This document shows, piece by piece, positions 35,994 through 45,084 of a stretch of 64,000 nt of DNA. The stretch comes from Beijerinckiaceae bacterium (GTDB lineage: Bacteria; Pseudomonadota; Alphaproteobacteria; Rhizobiales; Beijerinckiaceae): assembly GCA_027533425.1 (NCBI GenBank), contig JAPZUD010000002.1:124001-188000 (forward strand), in the 5' to 3' direction. Numbering within the stretch: the first letter of the stretch is position 1; each line of letters opens with the position of its first letter. The position numbers and the translations under genes were made by a program. The notes beneath the pieces are model-generated. The model made no database searches and had not been told where the DNA came from. It worked only from the letters and a program-made list of their open reading frames with translations.

Positions 35994-37592
35994 TCAGGCC
36001 TTGGAGACGCCCCAGAAGAAGGGCAGCGGCCCCTTGGTCACGCCCGTCACGTTCTTCCGCCAGGCCTGGTAGGTCAGGAAGAAGCCGGTGGGCGCGAAGA
36101 CGACATCCTCGAGCGCGGCCTTGTTGAGGCGGGCGATCGCGGCCTTTTCGTCATCGAGCGACGAGGCCTCGAACCAGTTCTCGACTTCCTTCTCGACACC
36201 CGGGCTGTTCGGCCAGCCGAACCACGCCTTGTCGCCGCTGCCACGAACGGCGGTGTAGGGCGCGGGGTTGATGCAATCCGCACCGGCATGCCAGGTGTGG
36301 AACATGTTCCAGCCGCCCTGACCGGGCGGGGTCTTCTGGGCGCGGCGCGCGCCGACCGTGCCCCAGTCCGTGGCAACGAAATCGACATTCATGCCCATCT
36401 TCTTGAGAAGGTCGGCCGTGACCTCGCCCATCGCCTTGAGAACCGGCAGGTCCTGCGCGACCACGCAGGTCACCGGCTGGTTGCTGTACCCGCCTTCCTG
36501 CAGGAGCTTCTTGGCCGCATCGAGCGACCGCATCTTCAGGATCTCGCCGCCGGATTCGGTGTAGAGCGGCGTGCCCGGGGTGAAGAAGCCCGGCAGCGGC
36601 TTCCAGAGGTTGTTGTCGTCGCCGACAATCGCCCGCATGTAATCTTCCTGGTTCATCGCCGCGAGCACGGCGCGCCGGATCTTCACATTGTCGAAGGGCG
36701 GATGCAGGTGGTTCATGCGGAAAGCGCCGATATTGCCGAGCGGATCGGCGATATCGACATTGATGTTCCGGTTGGCCTTGAGCACGGGCACGAGGTCGGA
36801 GAGCGGGTTTTCCCACCAGTCCACCTCGCCGTTCTGCAGGGCGGCCGAAGCCGTCGCCGGATCGGGCATGATCACCCATTCGATCCGGTCGACCATGATG
36901 CGCTTGCCGCCGGCCAGCCAGGAGGCCTTCTCGTCACGCGGCTTGTAATCGGCAAACTTTTCGAACACCGCCTTGGCGCCGGGAACCCATTCGTTGCGGA
37001 CAAAGCGCATCGGGCCGGAGCCGACAAATTCGGTGATCTGCTGGAACGGATCGGTCTTGGCGATGCGCTCCGGCATGATGAAGGTGCAGGGCGAGTTGTT
37101 CTTGCCCAGTGCCAGAAGCATCTTCGGATAGGGCTTCTTCAGCGACCAGCGGAAGGTCAGGTCATCAACCGCGACCAGCTCGTTCTGGAGCGCGCGGATC
37201 ATCAGGCCCATCGGGTCGCGGGCCGACCAGCGCACGAGGCTCTGCACCGCATCCTTGGCGAGGACGGGCGAACCGTCATGGAATTTCATGCCCGAACGCA
37301 GCTTGAAGGTCCAGACGAGGCCATCCGGCGAGACAGTTTCGCTCTCGACCATCTGGCGCTTCGGCGTCAGCGTCTCATCGACACCGTAGAGCGTATCCCA
37401 GACGAGCGCCGCCGCATTGCGGACGACATATTGCGTTCCCCAGATCGGGTCGAAATTGGCGAGGTTGGCCTGCGGCACGAAGCGCAGGGTGCGCGCATTG
37501 GCACCCTGCGAGAGCGCGGGCGCGGGAAGCCCGCCGCTGGCCGCTGCCAGCATCACCCCGCCTGCCGATTTCACGAATGTCCTGCGATCCAT
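35994..37592 (-). CDS. Periplasmic solute-binding protein, family 5 (Dpp/Opp type)
   Basis: A 532-residue extracellular solute-binding protein. The N-terminus MDRRTFVKSAGGVMLAAASG is a twin-arginine type signal (RRTFVK), with likely cleavage after PALS. Family 5 signatures include TLRFVPQANLANFDPIWGTQ and GLVWTFKLRSGMKFHDGSPV. The start at 37592 has GGGAG seven bases upstream. Family 5 proteins bind peptides, opines, nickel or glycosides; the neighbouring hydrolases point to a peptide-like or ureido amino-acid ligand. Confidence 0.93.
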   Translation of the reverse strand: MDRRTFVKSAGGVMLAAASGGLPAPALSQGANARTLRFVPQANLANFDPIWGTQYVVRNAAALVWDTLYGVDETLTPKRQMVESETVSPDGLVWTFKLRSGMKFHDGSPVLAKDAVQSLVRWSARDPMGLMIRALQNELVAVDDLTFRWSLKKPYPKMLLALGKNNSPCTFIMPERIAKTDPFQQITEFVGSGPMRFVRNEWVPGAKAVFEKFADYKPRDEKASWLAGGKRIMVDRIEWVIMPDPATASAALQNGEVDWWENPLSDLVPVLKANRNINVDIADPLGNIGAFRMNHLHPPFDNVKIRRAVLAAMNQEDYMRAIVGDDNNLWKPLPGFFTPGTPLYTESGGEILKMRSLDAAKKLLQEGGYSNQPVTCVVAQDLPVLKAMGEVTADLLKKMGMNVDFVATDWGTVGARRAQKTPPGQGGWNMFHTWHAGADCINPAPYTAVRGSGDKAWFGWPNSPGVEKEVENWFEASSLDDEKAAIARLNKAALEDVVFAPTGFFLTYQAWRKNVTGVTKGPLPFFWGVSKA

Positions 37593-37694
37593 TGACTCAC
37601 TCCCAGTGCGGTCCACCCCGCCGGCACGCGGATGTGCCGGTCGTTTTCGTGGCAATGTGTTTCCCGGTCGCAAACCGCGTGCCAAGCCATTGCC

Positions 37695-37705
37695 TTGGTA
37701 TACAG
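37695..37705. promoter_or_regulatory. Possible GntR-type operator upstream of the ABC importer
   Basis: TTGGTATACAG, a GTATAC-centred near-palindrome of the kind bound by FadR/VanR-like GntR regulators, lies in the 150-bp gap between the amidase and binding-protein genes. On the minus strand a GATAAT sequence is slightly upstream and could be a -10 element. No GntR gene is in the operon, so this is tentative. Confidence 0.25.
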
Positions 37706-37742
37706 TGTTCCACCGATTATCCGGGCTGGCAAGCTTCAGTGA

Positions 37743-39152
37743 TCACAGATTGTGCAGACCCCGCGGGAGTTGCGGAAACGGGCTCGCCGCCTCGAAGGCG
37801 CGGGCAGCCCGCAGCACCGTAAGATCATCGCCATAAGCCCCGATGATCTGCAATCCGACCGGCATTCCGCCGGAAGTCAGGCCTGCCGGAACGGAGATCG
37901 CCGGCTGCTGGGTCAGGTTGAACGGATAGGTGAAGGGGCTCCAGTTGGTCCAGATGTCGCCATAGCGCCCATGCCCCGGGGTGAGGCGGCCTGCCTCGAA
38001 AGCGGGCAGCGGCATGGTCGGCGAGATCAGCAGGTCGAAGCGCTGGTGGAACCGCGCCATGGTCTCTGCCAGTGCGTTCCGCTTGTAGAGCAGCGCCTCG
38101 ACATAGGTCGCGGCATCCAGCCGGGCGCCGGCCTCGGCCGAGGCGACGAGGCCAGGGTCCATCCGCGCGCGATCCGCCGGCGGAATGCCGGCCAGCGCAA
38201 GGGCCGCGCCAGCATTCCAGAGGGTCAGCAGCATTTCGACCGGATCAGTGAAGCCGGGATCGACCTGCTCGACATAGGCGCCCAGAGCCTCGAATGTCCG
38301 CGCCGCCGCAGCAACCTGCCGCGCGACATCGGGATCAACCTCGACATTCTGGCCAAGAGCCGGGGAATAGGCGATGCGCAGCCCGTGCACCCCATCCTCG
38401 AGGCCCCGCCCCCATTCCAGCGGCGGCAAGGTCGCCATCATGTCGCGCGGGTCAGGCCGGGCGATCACCGCCATGGCCTGCACCGTTTCCTCCACCGTGC
38501 GGGTCAAGGGGCCGAGATGGGCGAGCACACCCATGACCGAGATCGGCGCAGCGGCCACGCGGCCATAGGTCGATTTGATGCCTACAAGCCCGGTAAAGGC
38601 GGCGGGAATGCGCACGGAGCCGGCGCCATCGGTCCCGATATGGATGCGGCCGATCCCGAGAATGGCGGCGGCCGCGGCCCCCGCCGAGGAACCGCCTGTC
38701 GTGCAGGCCGGATTCCACGGATTGCGGGTAATGCCGGTGAGCGGCGAATCGCTCGTACCCTTCCAGCCGAATTCGGGCATTGTGGTCTTGCCGAGGATCA
38801 CCGCGCCGGCATCGCGCAGGCGCGCCGTGACCGGGGCGTCGAGCGCCGCCGGCACAGCCGGCACCACCGCCGAGCCCTTGCGCGTCGGCCAGCCGGCGAC
38901 GTCGATATTGTCCTTGATCGTCACAGGCACGCCATCCAGGGCGGAGAGCGGCGTCCCCTCGCGCCACCGCGCTGCCGAGGCCGAGGCCATGGCAAAGGTC
39001 ACGTCGGGCTCGACATGGCAGAAGGCGTTGTAGGCCTCCTGATGGCGCTCGATTGCAGCGAGCCCGGCTTGCGCCACGTCGACCGGCGAAAGGCGGCGGC
39101 TGCGATAGGCTTCCGCCAGGGCCGAAGCGGTAAGTTCGCTCAGGTCAGACAT
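37743..39152 (-). CDS. Amidase signature family enzyme
   Basis: A 469-residue amidase with the Ser-cisSer-Lys triad visible: Lys80 (VTIKDNID), cis-Ser155 in TTGGSSAGAAAA, and nucleophile Ser179 (TDGAGSVRIPA). It hydrolyses an amide, carbamoyl or ureido bond to release ammonia. I chose ATG 39152 (MSDLSELTAS) because GGGAG lies seven bases upstream; the frame extends to a GTG at 39170 inside the previous gene. The AtzF-like members of this family hydrolyse allophanate, but the usual C-terminal domain of those is absent, so the substrate is open. Confidence 0.9.
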   Translation of the reverse strand: MSDLSELTASALAEAYRSRRLSPVDVAQAGLAAIERHQEAYNAFCHVEPDVTFAMASASAARWREGTPLSALDGVPVTIKDNIDVAGWPTRKGSAVVPAVPAALDAPVTARLRDAGAVILGKTTMPEFGWKGTSDSPLTGITRNPWNPACTTGGSSAGAAAAAILGIGRIHIGTDGAGSVRIPAAFTGLVGIKSTYGRVAAAPISVMGVLAHLGPLTRTVEETVQAMAVIARPDPRDMMATLPPLEWGRGLEDGVHGLRIAYSPALGQNVEVDPDVARQVAAAARTFEALGAYVEQVDPGFTDPVEMLLTLWNAGAALALAGIPPADRARMDPGLVASAEAGARLDAATYVEALLYKRNALAETMARFHQRFDLLISPTMPLPAFEAGRLTPGHGRYGDIWTNWSPFTYPFNLTQQPAISVPAGLTSGGMPVGLQIIGAYGDDLTVLRAARAFEAASPFPQLPRGLHNL

Positions 39153-39166
39153 TCCGGTGCTCCCTG

Positions 39167-40396
39167 TCACGCCATTGCAGCGTCGTAGGCGACTTGCAGG
39201 AGGACATTCGCCCCGGCCACGAGATCGGCATCGGTGGAGAATTCCCTCGGGTTATGCGAAAGCCCCCCGATCGAAGGGATGAAGATCATGCCGGTCGGAC
39301 ACAGGGCGGCCATGATCTGGGCATCGTGGCCGGCGCCGGAAATGATCCGCCGGCAGGTCAGGCCGAGCGCGCCGGCCGCCTGCTCGACCTTGCCGATCAT
39401 CGCCGGATCGAAGGGCGTTGGCGGGAAGCGGGCGAGATCGCGGATCGCCAGAGTCAGCCCCGCCTTTTCCGCCGCACGGGCCGCGAAATGGCGGATGGCC
39501 TGTTCGGCGGTATCGAGCAACGCCTGATCCGGGTTGCGGAGGTCCAGCGTGCAGACCACCTGTTCGGGCACGACATTGACATTGCCGGGCAGCATCCGGA
39601 CGAAGCCCATATTGGCGAGGAGATCCGGCACGGCCTGCGTCTGCTCATGGGCGAAGACATTGATCCGCGCGGCCAGAAGCCCGGCATCGCGGCGATACTT
39701 CATCGGCGTGGTGCCGCCATGGCGCGGCTCGCCACCAATCGTGAATTCGAGCCAGGTAATGCCCTGCACCCCGGTCACCACGCCGATCTGCAGCGCCTCC
39801 TGTTCGAGGACAGGACCCTGCTCGATATGCAGTTCGAAATAGGCCCTCGCGGCAAGAAAGCCCGGGACTTCCGGCCCGGCATAGCCGATCCGGCCGAGTT
39901 CGGCGCCGAGAACGGCACCGTCGGCATCCCGCTGCCCGAGCGCCTCCGCCAGCGACAGGCCACCGCCCCAGACGAAGGAGCCGAGCATGTCCGGCTGGAA
40001 CCGGGCGCCCTCCTCGTTGGTGAAGGCGATCACAGCCATCGGGTGGCGCGGCGTGATCCCTGCCTCCCGCAGGGTGGCCAGAACCTCCAGCCCGGCGACG
40101 ACCCCGAGCGCGCCGTCATATCTGCCTCCGGTTGCAACCGTATCGATATGCGAGCCGAGGATCACTGCCGGGCCGGGCTCGGCACCGGGAAGGATGCCGA
40201 CAATATTGCCAATCGCATCGATCCGCACATCGAGATCGAGACTGCGCATCCGGGCGACCAGCCAGTCGCGGCCGGCGCGGTCCTCGTCGGACAGGGCGAG
40301 GCGCCGGCAGCCGCCTTCGGGCGTGGCGCCGATTTCCGCGAGCGCGGCCAGCCGCGACAGCAGGCGCGGTCCGTCGATCCGCAAATTGGACGTCAT
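39167..40396 (-). CDS. M20-family Zn hydrolase, N-carbamoyl-L-amino acid/allantoate amidohydrolase type
   Basis: A 409-residue binuclear metallohydrolase. Ligands are seen in GSHIDTV (His83), Asp94 (GRYDGALG), FTNEEGARF (Glu128/129) and FELHIEQGP (His190), with a dimerisation lid domain between. The combination FTNEEG and HIEQGPVLE is diagnostic for HyuC/AllC/UABA-type enzymes that hydrolyse N-carbamoyl-L-amino acids, allantoate or ureidopropionate. It is the first gene of the operon. With the D-carbamoylase downstream, the cluster holds hydrolases for both stereo-series. Confidence 0.9.
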   Translation of the reverse strand: MTSNLRIDGPRLLSRLAALAEIGATPEGGCRRLALSDEDRAGRDWLVARMRSLDLDVRIDAIGNIVGILPGAEPGPAVILGSHIDTVATGGRYDGALGVVAGLEVLATLREAGITPRHPMAVIAFTNEEGARFQPDMLGSFVWGGGLSLAEALGQRDADGAVLGAELGRIGYAGPEVPGFLAARAYFELHIEQGPVLEQEALQIGVVTGVQGITWLEFTIGGEPRHGGTTPMKYRRDAGLLAARINVFAHEQTQAVPDLLANMGFVRMLPGNVNVVPEQVVCTLDLRNPDQALLDTAEQAIRHFAARAAEKAGLTLAIRDLARFPPTPFDPAMIGKVEQAAGALGLTCRRIISGAGHDAQIMAALCPTGMIFIPSIGGLSHNPREFSTDADLVAGANVLLQVAYDAAMA

Positions 40397-40572
40397 GGTT
40401 CCTAGCCTCCGGACGCGACGCGGGCATGTGCCGCAAGCCTAATCGAGCAGGATGGCGCCTCGCCAGTGGAAAGGCATGCGGGCCGGGAAAATTCCGGCGA
40501 GCCCGAATCAAGGCGGCCGTCCTGCAGACGGGCCCTGCGGATCAACTCATCGATTTCGAAGGGAAAATCTCG

Positions 40573-40647
40573 TGGCGCGCCCTACGGGAATCGAACCCGT
40601 CTTTACAACGTGAAAGGCTGTCGTCCTAACCGATAGACGAAGGGCGC
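40573..40647 (-). tRNA. tRNA-Glu (anticodon TTC)
   Basis: Read on the minus strand, the 75-base molecule begins GCGCCCTTCGTCTATCGGTT and ends AGGGCGC-G-CCA, with the CCA encoded. The acceptor stem pairs GCGCCCT with AGGGCGC perfectly. The anticodon arm is ACAGC-CTTTCAC-GTTGT, giving anticodon TTC (Glu). The T-arm has GGGTTCGATTCCC. All bases needed for a normal cloverleaf are visible. Confidence 0.97.
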
Positions 40648-40661
40648 CCGCGAGAGCCGGT

Positions 40662-40690
40662 CTAATAGCGAGGTTCGCGCGGTGGGGCAA
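40662..40690 (-). promoter_or_regulatory. Probable promoter of tRNA-Glu
   Basis: On the minus strand a -35-like TTGCCC (40690-40685) and a -10-like TATTAG (40667-40662) are separated by exactly 17 bases. Transcription would start about eight bases before the mature tRNA. Confidence 0.5.
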
Positions 40691-40811
40691 GCACCCGATT
40701 GCAGTTTTCGTGAAAAACCTTTCGGCCCGAATCCGGGGCGGGGCGGAAACGCCCCTTGCACCGGGCGTGGCTTCGTGTTTTGCCCTGCGGAACTGACAGG
40801 ATCGACACGCC

Positions 40812-41705
40812 GTGACCCCTCCCTCCCCGCCTGACCGGACCCTTGCCGGGATCGGCTTCATGCTCGTGGCCATGTTCGCCTTCTCGTTGAATGACGTGAT
40901 GGGGAAATGGCTCGTTGCCACCTACGGGGTGGCGCAGCTGCTGCTGATTCGCTCCTTCGCGGGGGCGCTGATGCTGGCCCCTGCTGTCTACCGGACCGGG
41001 TGGCGCGTGGTCGCCTTTCCCGAACGGCCCTGGCTGCATTTCCTCAGGGCCTTCTGCTCGACAGCTGAGGTCGCCTTTTTCTACTGGGCCGTCATCTACC
41101 TGCCGCTGGCCAATGCGGTGGCCTTCTATCTCGCCGGGCCGATCTTCGTCACGCTCATGGCGGTGCTCTTCCTCAAGGAGCAGGTGGGCTGGCGGCGCTG
41201 GACTGCCGTGAGCCTCGGCTTTGTCGGCGTGCTGATCGCCGTCAATCCGACAGGCGATGGCATGGGCTGGCCGGCGCTGATTGCCCTTGCCGGCACCATT
41301 CTTTTTGCCGCGCTCAACATCCTGACGCGGAAGCTCGCGGGCACGAACGAGGTGACGCTGGTGTCCTGGCAGGTGGCGAGCGCCCTGCTGTTCGGGCTGG
41401 TCGTGGCGCCGTTCCGCTGGGTGCCGCCGTCGCTGTTCGATTTCCTCGCGCTCATGCTGCTCGGAATCGTGGCCAATCTCGCCCATATGGGCGTGAACCG
41501 CGCCCTGCGTTATGCCCCTGCGGCCGTGGTGGTGCCCTACCAGTACACGCTGATCGTCTGGGCCGTGCTGCTCGGCTGGCTCTTCTTCGGCGACTGGCCG
41601 GCTTTGCATGTCTTTGTCGGCTCGGCCATCATCGTCGCGGCGGGACTCTACATCTTCCTGCGCGAACAGGTCCGCGCACGGGAAAAGGCCCGAGCGGAAG
41701 CCTAG
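40812..41705 (+). CDS. DMT-superfamily (EamA) transporter
   Basis: A 297-residue membrane protein with ten hydrophobic helices in two EamA repeats (about 10-140 and 155-285), the drug/metabolite transporter layout. The stretch FYLAGPIFVTLMAVLFLKEQ ends the first repeat. The start is GTG 40812. Substrate unknown; such proteins often export amino acids or metabolites. The stop codon TAG overlaps the convergent recJ stop in the palindrome CTAG (41702-41705). Confidence 0.88.
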   Translation: MTPPSPPDRTLAGIGFMLVAMFAFSLNDVMGKWLVATYGVAQLLLIRSFAGALMLAPAVYRTGWRVVAFPERPWLHFLRAFCSTAEVAFFYWAVIYLPLANAVAFYLAGPIFVTLMAVLFLKEQVGWRRWTAVSLGFVGVLIAVNPTGDGMGWPALIALAGTILFAALNILTRKLAGTNEVTLVSWQVASALLFGLVVAPFRWVPPSLFDFLALMLLGIVANLAHMGVNRALRYAPAAVVVPYQYTLIVWAVLLGWLFFGDWPALHVFVGSAIIVAAGLYIFLREQVRAREKARAEA

Positions 41706-43480
41706 CCCGCCGGGGCGAAATCGACCAGCCGCGCGCTGACGCGGGGCCGGCCGCCCCACATGTCACGCGAGACCGAGACGGCGGCATGGATCTTCCGGCC
41801 CCGATGGGCCTGCAACGCCTCGCCGAGGGGCCGTCCGCCGGCCCGGAAGGCCATGGCCTCGAGCCGGGCACCGCCCTGGCTGGCCAGCGTGATCCGGAGA
41901 TGGCCGTTCCGCAATTCACGCAGGTCCAGCAGGGAATGGGCCGGCAACGCGAAAATCGGCTCGGGATTGCCCTGGCCGAACGGGCCGGCCCGCTGGATCT
42001 CGGCGACGAATTCCGGCGTCAGGCTCTCGGCGGTCAGCGCGGCATCGAGGCGCAGGAAATCCGCCTCGCGCGAGGCGGCGACGGCGGCAGCGAGTCGCTC
42101 CTCCAGAAAGGCGCCGAAAGCCGACAGACCGGATTCCTCAAGCGTGATGCCCGCGGCCATGGCATGACCACCGCCTTTGCGGGCGAGCCCTGATTCCACC
42201 GCGAGGCGCACGGCTGCGCCAAGATCGACCCCGGCAATCGACCGGCCCGACCCGGTCAGCAGGCCCGGATCACCCGGGGCGAAGGCGAAAGCCGGGCGCT
42301 GGAAGCGTTCCTTCAGCCGGCCGGCGACGATGCCGACAATGCCGGGATGCCAGCGTTCGCCGGCCACGACCAGCACGGCCCTGGCCTCGCCTTCCAGCCC
42401 GGCGAGGCGGATCGCCTCATCCTCGGCCTCGGCGAGCATGGCCTCCTCGACCGCCTGGCGCTCGCGGTTGAGATGATCGAGCTGGGTCGCGATGCGGGCC
42501 GCCTCGTCGCGATCCTCGCTCATCAGCAGCCGCGCGCCGAGCGCGGCATCGCCGATCCGGCCGCCGGCATTGATGCGCGGGCCGAGGAGATAGCCGAGAT
42601 GCCAGGCCTCGGGCTCGGCATCGAGGCGCGAGACATCAGCCAAGGCAACGAGGCCTGGCCGCTCGCGGGCGCGCATGATCTTCAGCCCCTGCGCCACATA
42701 GGCCCGGTTGAGGCCGGTCAGCGGCACCACATCCGCCACCGTGGCGAGGGCGACGAGATCGAGCTGGCTCATCAGCTCCGGCAGGGCATGGCGGGAGCCG
42801 CGCAGCTGCCGGTTCAGGCCGACCAGAACGAGAAACACCACGCCCGCCGCGCAGAGATGGCCGAGGCCGGAGAGATCATCCAACCGGTTCGGATTCACGA
42901 GGGCATGGACCCCGGGCAACGTTTCGGGCGCCTGGTGATGGTCGAGCACCAGCACATCCATGCCGATCGCCCCGGCCTCGGCCAGCGGAGCATGGCCGGA
43001 CGTGCCGCAATCGACGCAGACCAGCAGCGTCGCGCCGCGCCCGCGCAACTGGCGGATCGCCTCGGCATTCGGGCCGTAGCCTTCCGTCAGCCGGTCGGGG
43101 ATATGGATCAGCGGGTCGAGCCCGGCATGGCGCAGGGCGTGGCCGAGCAAGGCCGCCGAGCAGGCGCCGTCGACATCGTAATCCCCGAAGATCGCGACGC
43201 GCTCGCCGGTCTCGATGGCGCGGGCCAGACGAAGCACGGCCGTGTCGAGATCGAGCACAGTCGAGGGGTCGGGCAGCCAGTCCCGCAGGCGTGGCTCCAG
43301 CCGGCGTGCGGCATCCTCCAACGTGGCGCCGCGCCCCGCCAGCAGGCGGGCGAGGATGGCCGGCACATCCAGTTGGCGGCTGATCATCTCCGCCTCGCGT
43401 GCGGCGGCCTCGTCGAGCCGGTCGGCCCAGCGGCGACCGAGGACCGAGCGCGAGACCCCGAGATAGGCGGCCTTGTCCAT
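41702..43480 (-). CDS. recJ: Single-stranded-DNA-specific exonuclease RecJ
   Basis: RecJ is the 5'-3' ssDNA exonuclease of recombination and mismatch repair. The 592-residue protein shows the DHH phosphoesterase motifs: AIFGDYDVDGACSAALLG (99-105 core), LVCVDCGTSGH, and LVLDHHQAPE, then the DHHA1 domain (GGGHAMAAGIT) and the C-terminal OB fold. The usual length is 570-600. It is downstream of a GNAT gene and close to glpX-hom, an order common in alphaproteobacteria. Confidence 0.96.
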   Translation of the reverse strand: MDKAAYLGVSRSVLGRRWADRLDEAAAREAEMISRQLDVPAILARLLAGRGATLEDAARRLEPRLRDWLPDPSTVLDLDTAVLRLARAIETGERVAIFGDYDVDGACSAALLGHALRHAGLDPLIHIPDRLTEGYGPNAEAIRQLRGRGATLLVCVDCGTSGHAPLAEAGAIGMDVLVLDHHQAPETLPGVHALVNPNRLDDLSGLGHLCAAGVVFLVLVGLNRQLRGSRHALPELMSQLDLVALATVADVVPLTGLNRAYVAQGLKIMRARERPGLVALADVSRLDAEPEAWHLGYLLGPRINAGGRIGDAALGARLLMSEDRDEAARIATQLDHLNRERQAVEEAMLAEAEDEAIRLAGLEGEARAVLVVAGERWHPGIVGIVAGRLKERFQRPAFAFAPGDPGLLTGSGRSIAGVDLGAAVRLAVESGLARKGGGHAMAAGITLEESGLSAFGAFLEERLAAAVAASREADFLRLDAALTAESLTPEFVAEIQRAGPFGQGNPEPIFALPAHSLLDLRELRNGHLRITLASQGGARLEAMAFRAGGRPLGEALQAHRGRKIHAAVSVSRDMWGGRPRVSARLVDFAPAG

Positions 43481-43482
43481 GC

Positions 43483-43926
43483 TCAGAAATTGTGGCGGTA
43501 GACGATGAAGCCCGAGCGCTCCGCCACCTTGTTGTAGAGCACCTGCGCCACCGCGTTGGATTCATGCGTCTGCCAGTAGACGCGGTAGCAATCCATCGCC
43601 TTCGCCTCGCGGTAGACATGTTCGATCAATGCCCGCGCCACGCCCTTGCCGCGCGCCGCTTCCACCGTGAACAGGTCCTGAAGGTAGCATGTCGACTGCA
43701 CGCTCCAGGTGGTGCGGTGGATGACGCATTGCACGATGCCGAGCAGGGATTCGCCCTCGAAGGCGCCCCAGACATGCATCGGCTCGGCCGGGTTCATCAA
43801 CCGCGACCATGTGGTCTCGGTCACCTCGGCTGGCAGGCTGGCCTTGTAGAAAGTGAGATAGCCCTGCCAGAGCGGCTCCCAGCGGGCGCGGTCGGCAGGC
43901 AGGAGGGGACGGATGTTGAGCGACAT
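43483..43926 (-). CDS. GNAT family N-acetyltransferase
   Basis: A 147-residue protein starting at ATG 43926 (MSLNIRPLLPADRARW) behind AAAGGAAA. It has the acetyl-CoA-binding loop ARGKGVARALIEHV (R/Q-x-x-G-x-G/A) and the C-terminal HESNAVAQVLYNKVAERSGF. The acceptor cannot be told from sequence. It ends two bases before recJ, so the two are probably co-transcribed. Confidence 0.88.
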   Translation of the reverse strand: MSLNIRPLLPADRARWEPLWQGYLTFYKASLPAEVTETTWSRLMNPAEPMHVWGAFEGESLLGIVQCVIHRTTWSVQSTCYLQDLFTVEAARGKGVARALIEHVYREAKAMDCYRVYWQTHESNAVAQVLYNKVAERSGFIVYRHNF

Positions 43927-44001
43927 CAGCGCTTTCCTTTCAGCATTCCCCTCTGGCCAGACCATGCGAGAAACGAACACCGCTGTCCAGCAACCGGAGC
44001 A

Positions 44002-44997
44002 TCAATCCAGATAGAACTTGTCCAGCTGGCGATGCTCGCCGGCGATGCGGCGCACCGTGCCGGTCAGCGAGCGATAGACGATGGTCTCGGTCTCGATGAT
44101 GTTGCCCGAGAATTTCACGCCCTTGAGCAAGGCGCCATCCGTGACACCGGTGGCAGCGACCACGACATCGCCGGAGGCAAGTTCGTGCAGCTCATACTTC
44201 TTTTTCGGATCCTTGATGCCCATCGTGGCGGCGCGGGCCACCTTTTCCGGGGTATCGAGGATCAGCCGGCCCTGCATCTGGCCGCCAACGCAACGGAGCG
44301 CACCGGCCGCGAGCACGCCTTCCGGCGCGCCGCCGATGCCGAGATAGATGTCGATGCCGGTCTTCGCGGTTTCGGCGCACTGGATCACGCCGACCACATC
44401 GCCGTCGGTGATGAGGCGGATCGAGCAGCCAATCGCGCGCAGCCGGGCGATCAGCTCCGCATGGCGCGGCCGGTCCATGACCAGCGCCGTGATCTCGCCG
44501 GCCGGGACGCCCTTGGCCTTGGCGAGCGCCATGATGTTGTCTTCCGGCGAGGCGTCGAGATCGACGATGCCCTTGGGATAGCCCGGGCCGATGGCGATCT
44601 TGTCCATATACACGTCTGGCGCGTAGAGCAGCGTGCCGGCCTGGGCCATCGCCATCACGGCGATCGAGCCCGGCATGTCCTTGGCGCAGAGCGTCGTGCC
44701 TTCGAGCGGATCGACGGCGATATCGACCTTCGGGCCCTTGGTCGTGCCGACCTTCTCGCCGATGAAGAGCATCGGCGCCTCGTCGCGCTCGCCCTCGCCG
44801 ATGACGATGGTGCCGTCGATCGGCAGGCGGTTCAGCTCGCGCCGCATCGCATCGACCGCCGCCTGGTCCGCCGCCTTCTCGTTGCCGCGCCCGCGCAGCT
44901 TGGCCGAGGCCACCGCCGCCCGCTCCGTCACGCGGACGAGTTCCATCGTGAGGATGCGTTCGATGATTTTGTCTTCCGAAACGACGAGATCGACCAT
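44002..44997 (-). CDS. glpX: Class II fructose-1,6-bisphosphatase
   Basis: GlpX dephosphorylates fructose 1,6-bisphosphate (in some bacteria also sedoheptulose 1,7-bisphosphate) in gluconeogenesis and the Calvin cycle. The 331-residue protein has IVIGEGERDEAPML, DIAVDPLEGTTLCAKDMPGS (metal/phosphate site), and GIGGAPEGVLAAGALRC. It lies downstream of hom, a conserved alphaproteobacterial neighbour. In a phototroph it may serve CO2 fixation, but no Calvin-cycle genes are seen here. Confidence 0.96.
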   Translation of the reverse strand: MVDLVVSEDKIIERILTMELVRVTERAAVASAKLRGRGNEKAADQAAVDAMRRELNRLPIDGTIVIGEGERDEAPMLFIGEKVGTTKGPKVDIAVDPLEGTTLCAKDMPGSIAVMAMAQAGTLLYAPDVYMDKIAIGPGYPKGIVDLDASPEDNIMALAKAKGVPAGEITALVMDRPRHAELIARLRAIGCSIRLITDGDVVGVIQCAETAKTGIDIYLGIGGAPEGVLAAGALRCVGGQMQGRLILDTPEKVARAATMGIKDPKKKYELHELASGDVVVAATGVTDGALLKGVKFSGNIIETETIVYRSLTGTVRRIAGEHRQLDKFYLD

Positions 44998-45084
44998 GGG
45001 GCAGCCTTGTGGTTCTTGGTTATGAATGCAGGAGGAAGCGTGGCGCGGCTTCTAGCAGGGCCGCGCGCCTTCGTCACCCTCTTG

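Noticed and set aside
34140-37595. A very long open frame on the plus strand opposite the ABC transporter genes
   Set aside because: It is antisense to five clearly recognised genes, has the Arg/His/Gly/Asp-rich composition of a GC-rich mirror frame, and matches no domain. The same applies to long antisense frames opposite dxs, bchH, recJ and hom.
41702-41705. Shared CTAG as a special regulatory signal
   Set aside because: It is simply the overlapping TAG stop codons of the convergent DMT transporter and recJ genes.
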